Source of the DNA: CADEFX01 sp046154585
GTDB taxonomy: Bacteria > Pseudomonadota > Alphaproteobacteria > Rhizobiales > Hyphomicrobiaceae
Assembly: GCA_046154585.1 (NCBI GenBank)
Contig: JBJXDX010000169.1
Coordinates: forward strand, 1 to 64,000
Length of the DNA stretch: 64,000 nt
Direction: 5' to 3'
A program made the translations under genes and the position numbers. The notes under the pieces were generated by a model that ran no database searches, was not told the origin of the DNA, and saw nothing but the letters and a program-made list of their open reading frames with translations. Shown piece after piece: positions 1-8,877 of the stretch (position 1 is the first letter of the stretch; every line of letters starts with the position of its first letter).

Positions 1-1983
1 CGCGCGCGTCTCCCATTGGCCGGTCGTCGTCTTCGTGCCGCCCGGCAGCTTGAGCCGGTCGAACAGCAGCTCGCCGAGCTGCTTGGGGCTGCCGAGGTTG
101 AACTTGTGGCCGACGAGGCCGTTGATCTCTTCCTCGAGCCGCGCCACGCTTTGCGCGAACTGGCTCGACAGCCGCGAGAGCACGGACGGATCGACCTTGA
201 CGCCCGCGCGCTCCATGCCGGAGATCACCTCCAGCAGCGGCCGCTCCAGCGTCTCGTACACCGTCACCATGCGCTCGGCGGCGAGCCGCGGCTTCAGCAT
301 CATCCACAGCCGCAGCGTGACGTCGGCGTCCTCGGCCGCGTACTCCGTCGCCTTGTCGAACGGCACCTGGCCGAAGGTTTTGCCCGACTTCTTCGCCCCG
401 GGCGCGAACGCCACCACCTGCTCGAACGTCATGCACGTGTGCTGCAGATGCTTTTCCGCCAGCGAGTCCATGCCGTGCTGACCCCGCCCGCCGTCGAGCG
501 CATAGGAGATCAGCATGGTGTCGTCGGTATTCCGCGTCTCGATGCCGTAGCGCGAGAACATCGTCAGGTCGAACTTGATGTTGTGCCCGATCTTGAGGAC
601 GGATGGGTCCTCCATCATGCCTTTGAGCGCCGCGATGGCATCGCGCACCGGGATCTGCACGAGGCCCGCATGCTCACCGAAGTCGAGCGCATCGGATGCC
701 GTGCGATGCCCGAGCGGTACGTAGCAGGCGACGCCCGGCGCCACCGCCAGCGAGAAGCCCACCAGCTCCGCCACCATCGGATCGATGTTGGTGGTCTCCG
801 TGTCGATGGCGACGCGGCCCATGCCCTGTGCCGTCGCCACCCACTCCTGCAGGCGTTCGAGCTTCGTCACCGGCTCGTATTTCGTGCGGTCGATCGGCGC
901 CGCGGCCTCACGCGCGAAGAATGCCACCGCCGCTGCCGGCGAGTTGGCGCCATTAGCCCCTGCTGAATCTGCCTTCACCGCCTTCGGTGCCGGTGGCGGC
1001 GCCGTCCGCTCCAGCGCCGGGATCGGTGCGTTCAGCGCTTCGGCAATGCGTTTGGTGAGCGTGCTGAACTCCATCTTGCGCAGGAAGCCGAGCAGTGCCG
1101 GCGCCTGCGGGTCCTGCACGCCCAGACGCTCGACCGGGATTTCAACCGGCACATCCAGCTTGAGCGTCACCAGATCGCGCGAGATGCGCGCCTGCTCGGC
1201 GAACTCGATCAGCTTCTCGCGCCGCTTGGGCTGTTTGATCTCGCCCGCGCGTGCCAGCAGCCCGTCGAGATCGCCGTACTCCTTGATCAGCTCGGCCGCC
1301 GTCTTGACGCCGATGCCCGGCACGCCCGGCACGTTGTCGACGGAGTCACCCGCCAGCGCCTGCACGTCGATCACCTTGTCCGGCGGCACGCCGAACTTCT
1401 CCATCACCTCGTCGGCACCGATCCTCTTGTTCTTCATGGTGTCAAACATGGTGATGCCCGGCTGCACGAGCTGCATCAGATCCTTGTCGGAGGAAATGAT
1501 GGTGACGTCGGCGCCCGCCTTCGCCGCCTGCACAGCATACGTCGCAATGAGATCGTCGGCCTCATAGCCGTCCTGCTCCAGGCAGGCGACGTTGAACGCC
1601 TTCACCGCATCGCGGATGAGCGGGAACTGCGGCACGAGTTCCTCCGGCGCAGGCGGCCGGTGCGCCTTGTACTCCTTGTAGACCTCGTTGCGGAAACTCT
1701 TCTCCGACGCGTCGAAGATCACCGCTAGGTGCGTCGGCCGGTCCGATAGCTTGGAATCGCCGAGCAGCTTCCACAGCATGGCGCTGAAGCCGTGCACGGC
1801 GCCGACCGGCAGCCCGTCGGACGGCCGCGTCAGCGGCGGCAGTGCGTGGAACGCCCGGAAAATGTAGCCCGACCCGTCGATCAGATAGACATGGCTGCCC
1901 TTGATGACGGGCACGGCCTCGCCAACCGGCACGGAACAGGCGGCTGCGGGTCTCGCGGAAGTCTTGGATGATGTGAGGGTCAT
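1..1983 (-). CDS. polA: DNA polymerase I, C-terminus cut by window edge
   Basis: Replicative repair polymerase that removes RNA primers and fills gaps. The 661 visible codons cover the 5'-3' exonuclease domain (LIDGSGYIFRAFHALPP near residue 34, VIFDASEKSFRNEVYKEYK, GYEADD, SSDKDLMQL), the 3'-5' exonuclease domain and the start of the polymerase domain. Proofreading motifs look intact: AIDTET (Exo I), HNIKFD (Exo II) and YAAEDAD (Exo III), so this is a proofreading-competent PolA. The polymerase palm and fingers lie outside the window. The ATG at 1983 has no Shine-Dalgarno sequence and sits about 9 bases downstream of a good -10 box, so the mRNA may be leaderless; GTG codons at 1932 and 1914 are weaker alternatives. 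The identification is secure; only the exact start is uncertain. Confidence 0.97.
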   Translation of the reverse strand, partial: MTLTSSKTSARPAAACSVPVGEAVPVIKGSHVYLIDGSGYIFRAFHALPPLTRPSDGLPVGAVHGFSAMLWKLLGDSKLSDRPTHLAVIFDASEKSFRNEVYKEYKAHRPPAPEELVPQFPLIRDAVKAFNVACLEQDGYEADDLIATYAVQAAKAGADVTIISSDKDLMQLVQPGITMFDTMKNKRIGADEVMEKFGVPPDKVIDVQALAGDSVDNVPGVPGIGVKTAAELIKEYGDLDGLLARAGEIKQPKRREKLIEFAEQARISRDLVTLKLDVPVEIPVERLGVQDPQAPALLGFLRKMEFSTLTKRIAEALNAPIPALERTAPPPAPKAVKADSAGANGANSPAAAVAFFAREAAAPIDRTKYEPVTKLERLQEWVATAQGMGRVAIDTETTNIDPMVAELVGFSLAVAPGVACYVPLGHRTASDALDFGEHAGLVQIPVRDAIAALKGMMEDPSVLKIGHNIKFDLTMFSRYGIETRNTDDTMLISYALDGGRGQHGMDSLAEKHLQHTCMTFEQVVAFAPGAKKSGKTFGQVPFDKATEYAAEDADVTLRLWMMLKPRLAAERMVTVYETLERPLLEVISGMERAGVKVDPSVLSRLSSQFAQSVARLEEEINGLVGHKFNLGSPKQLGELLFDRLKLPGGTKTTTGQWETRA

Positions 1984-1991
1984 GGCGCGGG

Positions 1992-2020
1992 ACTATACTG
2001 TTTCGGTTGCGTGTGGTCAG
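1992..2020 (-). promoter_or_regulatory. Putative sigma-70-type promoter of polA
   Basis: Reading the minus strand, CTGACC (2020-2015) and TATAGT (1997-1992) are separated by exactly 17 bases. The -10 box matches the consensus at 5 of 6 positions, the -35 at 4 of 6. A start point about 7 bases beyond the -10 box would fall around 1985, almost on the polA ATG. This is a sequence inference; no expression data are available. Confidence 0.45.
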
Positions 2021-2082
2021 CCCTGAAGGCAGCGGCTCCTGACAGGGCCGTCTGCGGCATCACAAGCCAAGCTTGCCCCCGC

Positions 2083-2595
2083 TCAGCGATAGCCACGCAG
2101 CTCGGCATAGCGTTGTCGCTGATCGGCGCTGAGCAGTTCGGCCGTAACGAGGTGATACTTGAGATGCACGGCGCGCAGCTCTCCTTGCCTCTCGCCGATC
2201 TGCGCCGTCAGCAATGCCAACCGGTCGGCGGTCATCTTCTGCGCGCCGAATTCCCGATCCAGCTCCCGTTCGCCGGCAATCAGCCTTTCGCCCGCTGCCA
2301 TCGCTTCGGCTTTCATCGCTTCGTATAGCTGCTGCAGGCGCTGTTTCTGCTCGACGGACAATTGGAGCCGATCGGCCAGCTCCAGGGCGTGCATGGGTCC
2401 CGGATAGCCGTTGAGCTCGGCCGCGAGCGCCAAGCCCATGCCTCGTCCGGCCCGCAGGTCCGCGACTTGTTGCTCACTCAGCGCCTTGACATCTCGGTGC
2501 TGGAGCGCGGCATAGGGCGAGTGACCGTGCTGGTGCTGCTGCGCAACGGCCGGGCCCGCCAGGAAGAGCATCAAAGCTAGGAGCGCGACTCTCAT
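2083..2595 (-). CDS. Spy/CpxP-like periplasmic protein
   Basis: 170-residue exported protein. A signal peptide (MRVALLALMLFLAGPAVA, cleaved before QQ) is followed by a His-rich patch (QHQHGHSPY), then a mostly helical body with two Spy/CpxP-like LT/LSxxQ-type helices (LQLSVEQKQRLQQLYEAM and LLSADQRQRYAELRGY). Members of that family are periplasmic anti-aggregation chaperones or metal-stress proteins. The His-rich N-terminus might bind metal, but this is only inferred. The start at 2595 is chosen over an upstream in-frame start because GGAGGAT lies at good spacing and the signal peptide starts there. Assignment rests on architecture, so the family is probable and the function open. Confidence 0.7.
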   Translation of the reverse strand: MRVALLALMLFLAGPAVAQQHQHGHSPYAALQHRDVKALSEQQVADLRAGRGMGLALAAELNGYPGPMHALELADRLQLSVEQKQRLQQLYEAMKAEAMAAGERLIAGERELDREFGAQKMTADRLALLTAQIGERQGELRAVHLKYHLVTAELLSADQRQRYAELRGYR

Positions 2596-2648
2596 TCTAT
2601 ATCCTCCATTGGCCTGAACACATCGCAGCTTCAAGCGCATAAGCTGCC

Positions 2649-3215
2649 TCAGTGGGAGCGCCCCGGCTTGCTCCTACTTACCGGTTCCCCATAGACGTGG
2701 GCCTCCGCCGCATCAGTCGGCCCGCCCTCGGAAATCGGGCGCGGCGCGAAACGGCCGAGCGTGCGCACGCGATCGTACATCACGATGGCTCCCGCCATCG
2801 CCACATTGATGCAGAAACTCGTGGGTATCTTGACGACATAGTCGCAGCGGCCAAGCAGCGCCTCCGACAGGACGCCGCGCTCCGGCCCCAGCACATAGGC
2901 GGCCCGCAGCGGATGACGGAAGCTCGGCAGGTCGATCGCGTCATCGACAAGTTCGATCCCGACCAGCTTGCAGCCGTGCGGCAGGGCCATCTCATCGATG
3001 CCGGCCCAGTTGTAGTGCGGCAGATGCAGTTGCCCCTTCGACGTATCAGCGGACGCCTCCGACGCACGATACCTCGCCCCCACCGTAAACGTGAAACTCG
3101 CACCGAAGCCGTGCGCTGAACGCATCAGGTTGCCCAGGTTGAGGCTCTTGGAGATGCGCTCCGCGCCGATGGCGAAATATCCGCGCATCGCGGGCTGGGA
3201 TATTCGGACAGTCAT
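2649..3215 (-). CDS. SpoU/TrmH-family RNA methyltransferase
   Basis: 188-residue SPOUT methyltransferase, expected to 2'-O-methylate tRNA or rRNA using S-adenosylmethionine. The N-terminal NLGNLMRSAHGFG segment is motif 1 (the Asn/Arg pair). AYVLGPERGVLSEAL is motif 2 and VVKIPTSFCINVAMAGAIVMYDR is motif 3, which together form the trefoil knot that binds the cofactor. There is no N-terminal substrate-binding extension, so it resembles short TrmL/TrmH-like proteins. The target nucleotide cannot be told from sequence. It is transcribed divergently from the MDR oxidoreductase at 3298. Confidence 0.85.
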   Translation of the reverse strand: MTVRISQPAMRGYFAIGAERISKSLNLGNLMRSAHGFGASFTFTVGARYRASEASADTSKGQLHLPHYNWAGIDEMALPHGCKLVGIELVDDAIDLPSFRHPLRAAYVLGPERGVLSEALLGRCDYVVKIPTSFCINVAMAGAIVMYDRVRTLGRFAPRPISEGGPTDAAEAHVYGEPVSRSKPGRSH

Positions 3216-3297
3216 GGCATTCGAGCCCTGTTGGAGCAGGCGCGCTTGCAGTGCAATACCGTTTCCGTAAGGTGCGCCAGATCCGAGGAGGTTTCAC

Positions 3298-4272
3298 ATG
3301 AAGGCTGCCCTTTGCAAGACGCTCGATGGTCCCGATGCCATCGTCGTCGAGGATCTTCCCGATCCCGTGGCGGGTCCGGGCGAGGCCGTCGTGCGGGTCA
3401 AAGCGGCCGCCCTCAACTTCTTCGACACGCTCCTGACACGGGGCAAATATCAGTACAAGCCGCCGCTGCCATTATCGCCGGTGGCCGAGATCGCCGGAAC
3501 GGTCGAAAGCGTCGGCCCGGGCGTCAACGATCTGGAACCGGGCATGCGAGTCTGCGGATATATGGGCTTTGGCGGCGCGCGCGAGAAGGTCGCCATCAAG
3601 GCGGATGTTCTCGTCCCCGTCCCCGATGGCGTCAGCGACGAGGCCGCCTCCGGCATCACCGTGACCTACGGCACCGGCATGCACGGCCTCCGCGATCGCG
3701 GTCTGGTCCAGAAGGGCGAGACGGTAGCCGTCCTCGGCGCGTCGGGCGGCGCAGGCCTCGCGGCCGTGGAACTCGCCAAGCTGATGGGCGCGCGCGTCAT
3801 CGCCGCGGCGTCATCGGACGACAAGCTCGCCATCTGCAAGCAGCACGGCGCCGACGCCGTCCTGAACTACGCCACACAAGACCTCAAGCAGGGCCTGCGC
3901 GACCTGACCGATGGCCGCGGCGTGGACGTGATCTACGACTGCGTCGGCGGCGACTACGCCGAGCCGGCGCTACGCTCCATGGCCTGGGGCGGACGCTTTC
4001 TCGTCATCGGCTTCGCGGCGGGTTCCATCCCCAAGATTCCGCTCAATCTCACGCTTCTCAAAAGCTGCTCCATCGTCGGCGTGTTTTGGGGTGAGGCAGC
4101 ACGGCGCGATCCTGCGGGACATCGCGCCAACATGGCCCAGGTCCTGGCCTGGGTTGCAGATGGGCGCCTGAAACCTCATGTTCACGCCCGTTACCCACTC
4201 GAACGCACTGCGGAAGCGATCAAATCGCTTGAGACGCGGCAGGTCGCCGGCAAGGTGATCCTTACTCTGTAA
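3298..4272 (+). CDS. Zinc-free MDR-family NADPH:quinone oxidoreductase
   Basis: 324-residue medium-chain dehydrogenase/reductase. An N-terminal GroES-like fold (ALNFFDTLLTRGKYQYKPPLP) precedes a Rossmann domain with the nucleotide-binding motif VLGASGGAGLAAVELAK near residue 145 and VIYDCVGGDYAEPALRSM. The zinc-ligand cysteines of alcohol dehydrogenases are absent, which fits quinone oxidoreductase or enoyl reductase members using NADPH. The start is an ATG with a GAGGAGG ribosome site just upstream. It stands alone, divergent from the RNA methyltransferase, and substrate is unknown. Confidence 0.88.
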   Translation: MKAALCKTLDGPDAIVVEDLPDPVAGPGEAVVRVKAAALNFFDTLLTRGKYQYKPPLPLSPVAEIAGTVESVGPGVNDLEPGMRVCGYMGFGGAREKVAIKADVLVPVPDGVSDEAASGITVTYGTGMHGLRDRGLVQKGETVAVLGASGGAGLAAVELAKLMGARVIAAASSDDKLAICKQHGADAVLNYATQDLKQGLRDLTDGRGVDVIYDCVGGDYAEPALRSMAWGGRFLVIGFAAGSIPKIPLNLTLLKSCSIVGVFWGEAARRDPAGHRANMAQVLAWVADGRLKPHVHARYPLERTAEAIKSLETRQVAGKVILTL

Positions 4273-4401
4273 GCCGTTCAACATAGACGTTTGCCCTCCT
4301 TTCGGAGCGGGCGCGTTTGGGCTAACAGTCCTGCCAACCGGTCGAACCGGCTTTGGCAATGCAACCGGCCGCAAGGCCCTTTCAGGGAGAACGTCCTCCA
4401 G

Positions 4402-5364
4402 ATGAAACGTACGGCTCTAACTGTGCTCGCGCTGACCGCCGCTCTCGGCGTCACGCCTGCACTGGCCCAGCAAACCAAGCAGCTCTCCATCGCCACCGGC
4501 GGCACCGGCGGCATCTACTATCCGCTGGCGGGCGGCTTCGGCACGATCCTGGGCAAGGAATACCCGGGTCTCACCGCGACGGCCGAAGTGACCGGCGGCT
4601 CGGTCGACAACATGAAGCTGATCGGCACCGGCAAGGCCGACGTCGCCTTCACGCAGGTCGACGCCGCTGTGGATGCGCTCAACGGCCGCGACAAGTTCAC
4701 CTCCAAGCTGCCGATCCGCGGCCTCGTCGTGATGTATCCAAACATCATGCAGGTCATCGCGCTCGAGGGCAAAGGCATCGAGAAATTCGAAGATCTCAAA
4801 GGCAAGCGCGTATCGACGGGCTCGCCAGGCAGCGGCACCGAAGTGTATGCGTTCCGCGTCATCGAGGCCGCCGGCCTCGACAAGGACAAGGACATGAAGC
4901 GCGAGCGCCTCGGCGCGGCGGAATCGGCCAACGCGCTGAAGGACGGCAAGATCGACGCCTTCTTCTTCGTTGCCGGCGTGCCGACCGCGGCCATCACCGA
5001 TGTCGCCGCGACGCCGAACGTCAAGATGAAGATCATCGAGCACGGCCACCTGCTGCCGAAGATCATCGAGAAGAACGGTCCGATCTACGGCGAGGCCGTT
5101 ATCAAGAAGGGCTCCTACCCCAACCAGGAGAAGGATGCCTCCATGACAGCCGTGTGGACTATCATGGCCGTCAACGATAACTTCCCCGAGGATCTCGCCT
5201 ACAATCTCACCAAGACCATGATCGAGAAGCGCGAGGATCTGGGCCAGGTGCACAAGGAAGGCCTGAGCGTCGTCGCCGGAAACCAGAAAACCAAGCTGAT
5301 CGGCGTTCCCTGGCATGCCGGCGCGCTCAAGTACTTCAAGGAAAAGGGCTTGAGCGTCGACTGA
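4402..5364 (+). CDS. TRAP transporter TAXI-family solute-binding protein
   Basis: 320-residue periplasmic receptor of a TRAP-TAXI importer. A signal peptide (MKRTALTVLALTAALGVTPALA) precedes the hallmark N-terminal segment IATGGTGGIYYPLAGG. Further TAXI features are TGGSVDNMKLIGTGKADVAFTQ and the GSPGSGTEV loop near residue 145. It should hand its ligand to the fused permease at 5495. TAXI receptors typically bind glutamate-like or other carboxylates, but the ligand is not readable here. The ATG at 4402 is preferred over the upstream in-frame extension because the signal peptide begins there and AGGGAGA lies upstream. A strong terminator-like hairpin follows the stop codon. Confidence 0.93.
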   Translation: MKRTALTVLALTAALGVTPALAQQTKQLSIATGGTGGIYYPLAGGFGTILGKEYPGLTATAEVTGGSVDNMKLIGTGKADVAFTQVDAAVDALNGRDKFTSKLPIRGLVVMYPNIMQVIALEGKGIEKFEDLKGKRVSTGSPGSGTEVYAFRVIEAAGLDKDKDMKRERLGAAESANALKDGKIDAFFFVAGVPTAAITDVAATPNVKMKIIEHGHLLPKIIEKNGPIYGEAVIKKGSYPNQEKDASMTAVWTIMAVNDNFPEDLAYNLTKTMIEKREDLGQVHKEGLSVVAGNQKTKLIGVPWHAGALKYFKEKGLSVD

Positions 5365-5392
5365 AGCCGGCGCGAATATCCCTCTCGTTCAG

Positions 5393-5425
5393 CTGCCGGA
5401 CGATCCCGTCCGGCAGTTTCTGTTT
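5393..5425 (+). terminator. Hairpin with T-tract between TAXI receptor and permease
   Basis: Perfect 10-bp stem CTGCCGGACG / CGTCCGGCAG with a 4-base loop ATCC, followed by TTTCTGTTT. This is a canonical intrinsic terminator shape. Lying between two genes of one transporter, it probably acts as a partial terminator or 3'-end stabiliser, giving more receptor than permease. Confidence 0.8.
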
Positions 5426-5494
5426 GATGCCATGGCTGGGATCTTGCAGCGATGCGGATAGATTCGCTGAATATCTTTGGACGGAAGACTTCCC

Positions 5495-7588
5495 ATGAAC
5501 GGTGACCGAGCGGACTCTCCGACACCTGTGCCCGGAGCAAGTACAGCCGTCCTGGATGAAGAGGCCCGTAAAAGGCTCGAGCAGCTCATCGAGGAGGAGG
5601 AAGGCGCCACCAATCGCCTGGGTGGCGTCCTCGGCAAAACCATCATGCTGGCCGCCGCCGCGGTCTCCGTCTTCCACCTCTATGCCGCCGCCGGCGGCTC
5701 CTGGCCCTTCACCGCCACGCCAATCGTCCCGACCTATCTCCTGCGCCCACTGCATGTCGGCATGGTGCTGGCCCTGATCTTCCTGCTGTTTCCGATGATC
5801 AAGAGCTGGCGCAACCGCATCACGCCGCTCGACTGGTTGTGCGCGGCGGCCAGCTTGTTCGTCGTCGGCTATATCGCCTGGCAAGGTCCCGAGTTCGGCG
5901 ATCGCGCCATCGATCCCGAGCCCATGGACTACGCCGTCGGGCTCATGCTCATCGCGCTGCTGCTGGAAGCGACGCGCCGCTCCACCGGCTGGATCATGCC
6001 GGTCGTCTCGCTGGTCTTTATCGCCTACGCGCTGCTTGGACACCGGCTGCCGGCACCTTGGACGCATCGCGGCTACGACCTCGAACGCCTCACCGGCCAT
6101 CTCTACATGACACTGGAGGGCATCTTCGGCACGACCGTCGAGGTCTCTTCCAGCCTCATTATCCTCTTCACGATCTTCGGCGCCGTACTGCAGTATTCCG
6201 GCGCCGGAAAGTTCTTCATCGATTTCTCGTTCGCGGCTATGGGCGGCAAGCGCAACGCCGCTGGTCGCGCCGTTGTGCTGTCATCGTTCCTGATGGGCGG
6301 TCCATCAGGCTCGGGCGTCGCCACCACCGTCACGATCGGCACGGTCGCCTATCCGCTGCTCGCCAAGGCCGGCTACGAGAAGAACGCGGCCGGCGGTCTT
6401 CTCGCAGCCGGCGGCCTCGGCGCCATCATCTCGCCGCCCGTGCTCGGTGCCGCCGCCTTCCTGATCGCGGAATTCCTCAAGATCTCGTATCTCGAGGTCA
6501 TCGCGATGGCCTGTATCCCGACGCTTCTCTACTACTTCGCCATCTTCGTGATGGTCGAGCTCGATGCCGCCAAATATGGAAAGGCCGACGAACGCCTGGT
6601 CGAGAGCGGCACTATATGGCCGCTGGTCAAGAGCTACTGGTTTCACTTCGGCTCGCTCGTCTCGATCATCGCCTTCATGCTGCTCGGTTTCTCGCCGGTG
6701 CTGTCCGTGTTCTGGGCCACCATGCTGGCGATCGCCCTGAGTTATCTCAAAAGCGACACGGCGCTGGTTCCGCCCAAGCTCCTGCGCGCGCTTTCCGAGG
6801 GCACGACCGGCGTGCTCAACATCGCCGCCACCTGCGCCACCGCCGGCATTATCGTCGGCGTCGTAACGCTCACAGGCCTCGCCCAGCGCTTCGCCGACAT
6901 CATCATCGGCTATGCGCAAGGCAGCCTGGTGCTGACCGCCATTTTTACCGCCGCCATTGTCTGGGTCGTGGGCCTCGCTGTGCCCGTAACCGCGTCCTAC
7001 ATCATGTGCGCCGTTATCGCCGCACCCGCCCTCATCAAGCTCGGCGTCCCGGACTTCGCTGCGCACATGTTCATCTTCTACTACGCCGTGCTGTCCGAAG
7101 TGTCTCCGCCGACGGCGCTGTCGCCGTTCGCCGCCGCCGCCATCACGGGTGGCAGTCCCTACAAGACCACGCTGCAGTCCTGGAAATACACGATGCCGGC
7201 ATTCCTCGTGCCATTCGTGTTCGTCTGCGATCCTCTCGGCGTCGGGCTTTTGCTGAAAATTCCAAAGGATGGAAACTGGCTCGACATCGTCGAAATCACC
7301 CTTGAGACGGCCACAGGAATCGCGCTGTTGGCCTTTGCCTTCCAGGGCCGCTTCCGGCGCGAGAACACGCCGACGGAGACGGCTCTCTTCGTCATCGCGG
7401 GCCTGCTGTTCGTCTTCCCGGCCATCATCAGCGCAGTTCTGAAGCCACTGACGGGGCTCGACGTGGAAGCCTATCTGCCGCTGCTCGGCAGCCTCGGAAT
7501 TCACATCGGCTTCAACGTCGTCCTCGGCGCGCTGCTCGGCGCCGCGGCCATCATGATGCAGCGCGCGCGGCCGGCAGCGCTGGCGTAA
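5495..7588 (+). CDS. TRAP transporter fused 4TM/12TM permease
   Basis: 697-residue inner-membrane permease in which the small (DctQ-like) and large (DctM-like) subunits are fused, as is usual for TAXI systems. It has about 16-18 hydrophobic segments after a charged cytoplasmic N-terminus (residues 1-50). Conserved large-subunit motifs include SSFLMGGPSGSGVATTVTIG, GGLLAAGGLGAIISPPVLG and, late in the protein, SEVSPPTALSPFAAAAITGG. The ion gradient, usually sodium, drives uptake. An in-frame TTG at 5477 exists, but the ATG at 5495 has GGACGGAAG at suitable spacing. It forms one transport unit with the receptor at 4402. Confidence 0.93.
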   Translation: MNGDRADSPTPVPGASTAVLDEEARKRLEQLIEEEEGATNRLGGVLGKTIMLAAAAVSVFHLYAAAGGSWPFTATPIVPTYLLRPLHVGMVLALIFLLFPMIKSWRNRITPLDWLCAAASLFVVGYIAWQGPEFGDRAIDPEPMDYAVGLMLIALLLEATRRSTGWIMPVVSLVFIAYALLGHRLPAPWTHRGYDLERLTGHLYMTLEGIFGTTVEVSSSLIILFTIFGAVLQYSGAGKFFIDFSFAAMGGKRNAAGRAVVLSSFLMGGPSGSGVATTVTIGTVAYPLLAKAGYEKNAAGGLLAAGGLGAIISPPVLGAAAFLIAEFLKISYLEVIAMACIPTLLYYFAIFVMVELDAAKYGKADERLVESGTIWPLVKSYWFHFGSLVSIIAFMLLGFSPVLSVFWATMLAIALSYLKSDTALVPPKLLRALSEGTTGVLNIAATCATAGIIVGVVTLTGLAQRFADIIIGYAQGSLVLTAIFTAAIVWVVGLAVPVTASYIMCAVIAAPALIKLGVPDFAAHMFIFYYAVLSEVSPPTALSPFAAAAITGGSPYKTTLQSWKYTMPAFLVPFVFVCDPLGVGLLLKIPKDGNWLDIVEITLETATGIALLAFAFQGRFRRENTPTETALFVIAGLLFVFPAIISAVLKPLTGLDVEAYLPLLGSLGIHIGFNVVLGALLGAAAIMMQRARPAALA

Positions 7589-7603
7589 GGACGGAGCCCT
7601 AGC

Positions 7604-8689
7604 TCAGGCCGTCGCAGCCGCCCTGCCCGGGTCCGCGACACCTTTCAGCGAGGCTACCGCATCGCGTAGCGCCGCACCCGCGGCGTCGATATCGTCGCGC
7701 GATACATCGAGATGCGTCACGGCGCGGATCATGCCGCCGTACGACACGCCCATGCGCACGCCCTGCGCGATGAGCTGATCATAAACCTGCCGCGACGTCA
7801 GCCCGGCACCGCTGACATCGAAAAAGACGATGTTGGTTTCGATGTCCGGCGTCATCAGCTTGAGGCCGGGGATCGACCGGATGTGCTCACCCAGACGCCG
7901 CGCGTTGGCGTGATCCTCGCTCAACTTTTCGAGGTTGTGATCGAGCGCGTAGAGGCCGGCCGCCGCCAGCACGCCCGACTGCCGCAGCGCTCCGCCCAGC
8001 CGGTGCTTCCAGCGCCAGGCCTCGTTGATGAAATCCTTGGGTCCCGTCAGCAGCCCGCCGACCGGACAGCCGAGCCCTTTCGACAGGTCGATCCACGCCG
8101 TATCGCATGGCGCCGTCATCGTCTTCGCCGGCACACCGGCCGAGGCTTCCGCGTTGAGCAGGCGCGCGCCGTCCATGTGCACCGACAGCCCATGCTCATG
8201 CGCCACGCGGGCCACATCCTCGATTTCGGAAACTTTCCAGACTGCCCCGCCGCCGCGATTGACGCTCTGCTCGACGACCACGAGCCGCGACCGCGGATTG
8301 TGACGGCCGGAATCGCGAATGGCCGCCTTGACGTCGGCCCCGGTGAAGATCCCGTTCTTGCATTTGATGGGCCAGGTCTGCGCCCCGGCCAATGCCGACG
8401 CGCCGCCGGCTTCCGACGTGAACACGTGCGTCACGTCCGCGCCGATGATCTCGTCACCCGGCCGGCAATGCACCAGCATGGCAATCTGATTGCACATGGT
8501 TCCTGACGGCAGAAAGACGGCAGCTTCCTTGCCGAGCTTTTCCGCGATGCGATCCTGCAGCGCGTTGGTCGAGGGGTCCTCTCCCCGCTGCTCGTCGCCC
8601 ACCTCGGCATCCGCCATGGCCTTGCGCATGCCGGCCGAGGGTTTCGTCTGGGTATCGCTGTAGAGGTCGATCAGCTTGTTGCGGGACAA
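7604..8689 (-). CDS. ltaE: Low-specificity L-threonine aldolase-like PLP enzyme
   Basis: 361-residue fold-type I PLP enzyme that cleaves threonine or allo-threonine (and other beta-hydroxy amino acids) to glycine and an aldehyde. The start LIDLYSDTQTKPS is the family signature. HMDGARLLNA supplies the PLP-ring Asp, and WIDLSKGLGCPVGG holds the Schiff-base lysine, about K204. The start is a TTG at 8689 with a perfect AGGAGG five bases upstream; the longer in-frame extension to 8830 is poor coding sequence. It runs convergently to the TRAP permease and divergently to the SDR at 8878. Confidence 0.9.
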   Translation of the reverse strand: MSRNKLIDLYSDTQTKPSAGMRKAMADAEVGDEQRGEDPSTNALQDRIAEKLGKEAAVFLPSGTMCNQIAMLVHCRPGDEIIGADVTHVFTSEAGGASALAGAQTWPIKCKNGIFTGADVKAAIRDSGRHNPRSRLVVVEQSVNRGGGAVWKVSEIEDVARVAHEHGLSVHMDGARLLNAEASAGVPAKTMTAPCDTAWIDLSKGLGCPVGGLLTGPKDFINEAWRWKHRLGGALRQSGVLAAAGLYALDHNLEKLSEDHANARRLGEHIRSIPGLKLMTPDIETNIVFFDVSGAGLTSRQVYDQLIAQGVRMGVSYGGMIRAVTHLDVSRDDIDAAGAALRDAVASLKGVADPGRAAATA

Positions 8690-8877
8690 GGCAGCCTCCT
8701 GGTTCCGTGTGCGGCGGCAGCAATTGGGCTGTCTAGCACTCTTGCGCCATAAAACCGCGTCGGGCCCGCCGGCACAAGAGGCAGCCGCGCCTTTACGCCG
8801 CCGCCGCACGACTTTATGACTGGTCCGCACAGCTGGCCCGCGTCAGGCCTCCGTTGACATCGCGAAAGGACAGTTCC

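Noticed and set aside
4291..4330. Terminator after the MDR oxidoreductase
   Set aside because: GCCCTCC/GGAGCGGGC pairs only with a bulge and no T-tract; too weak to list.
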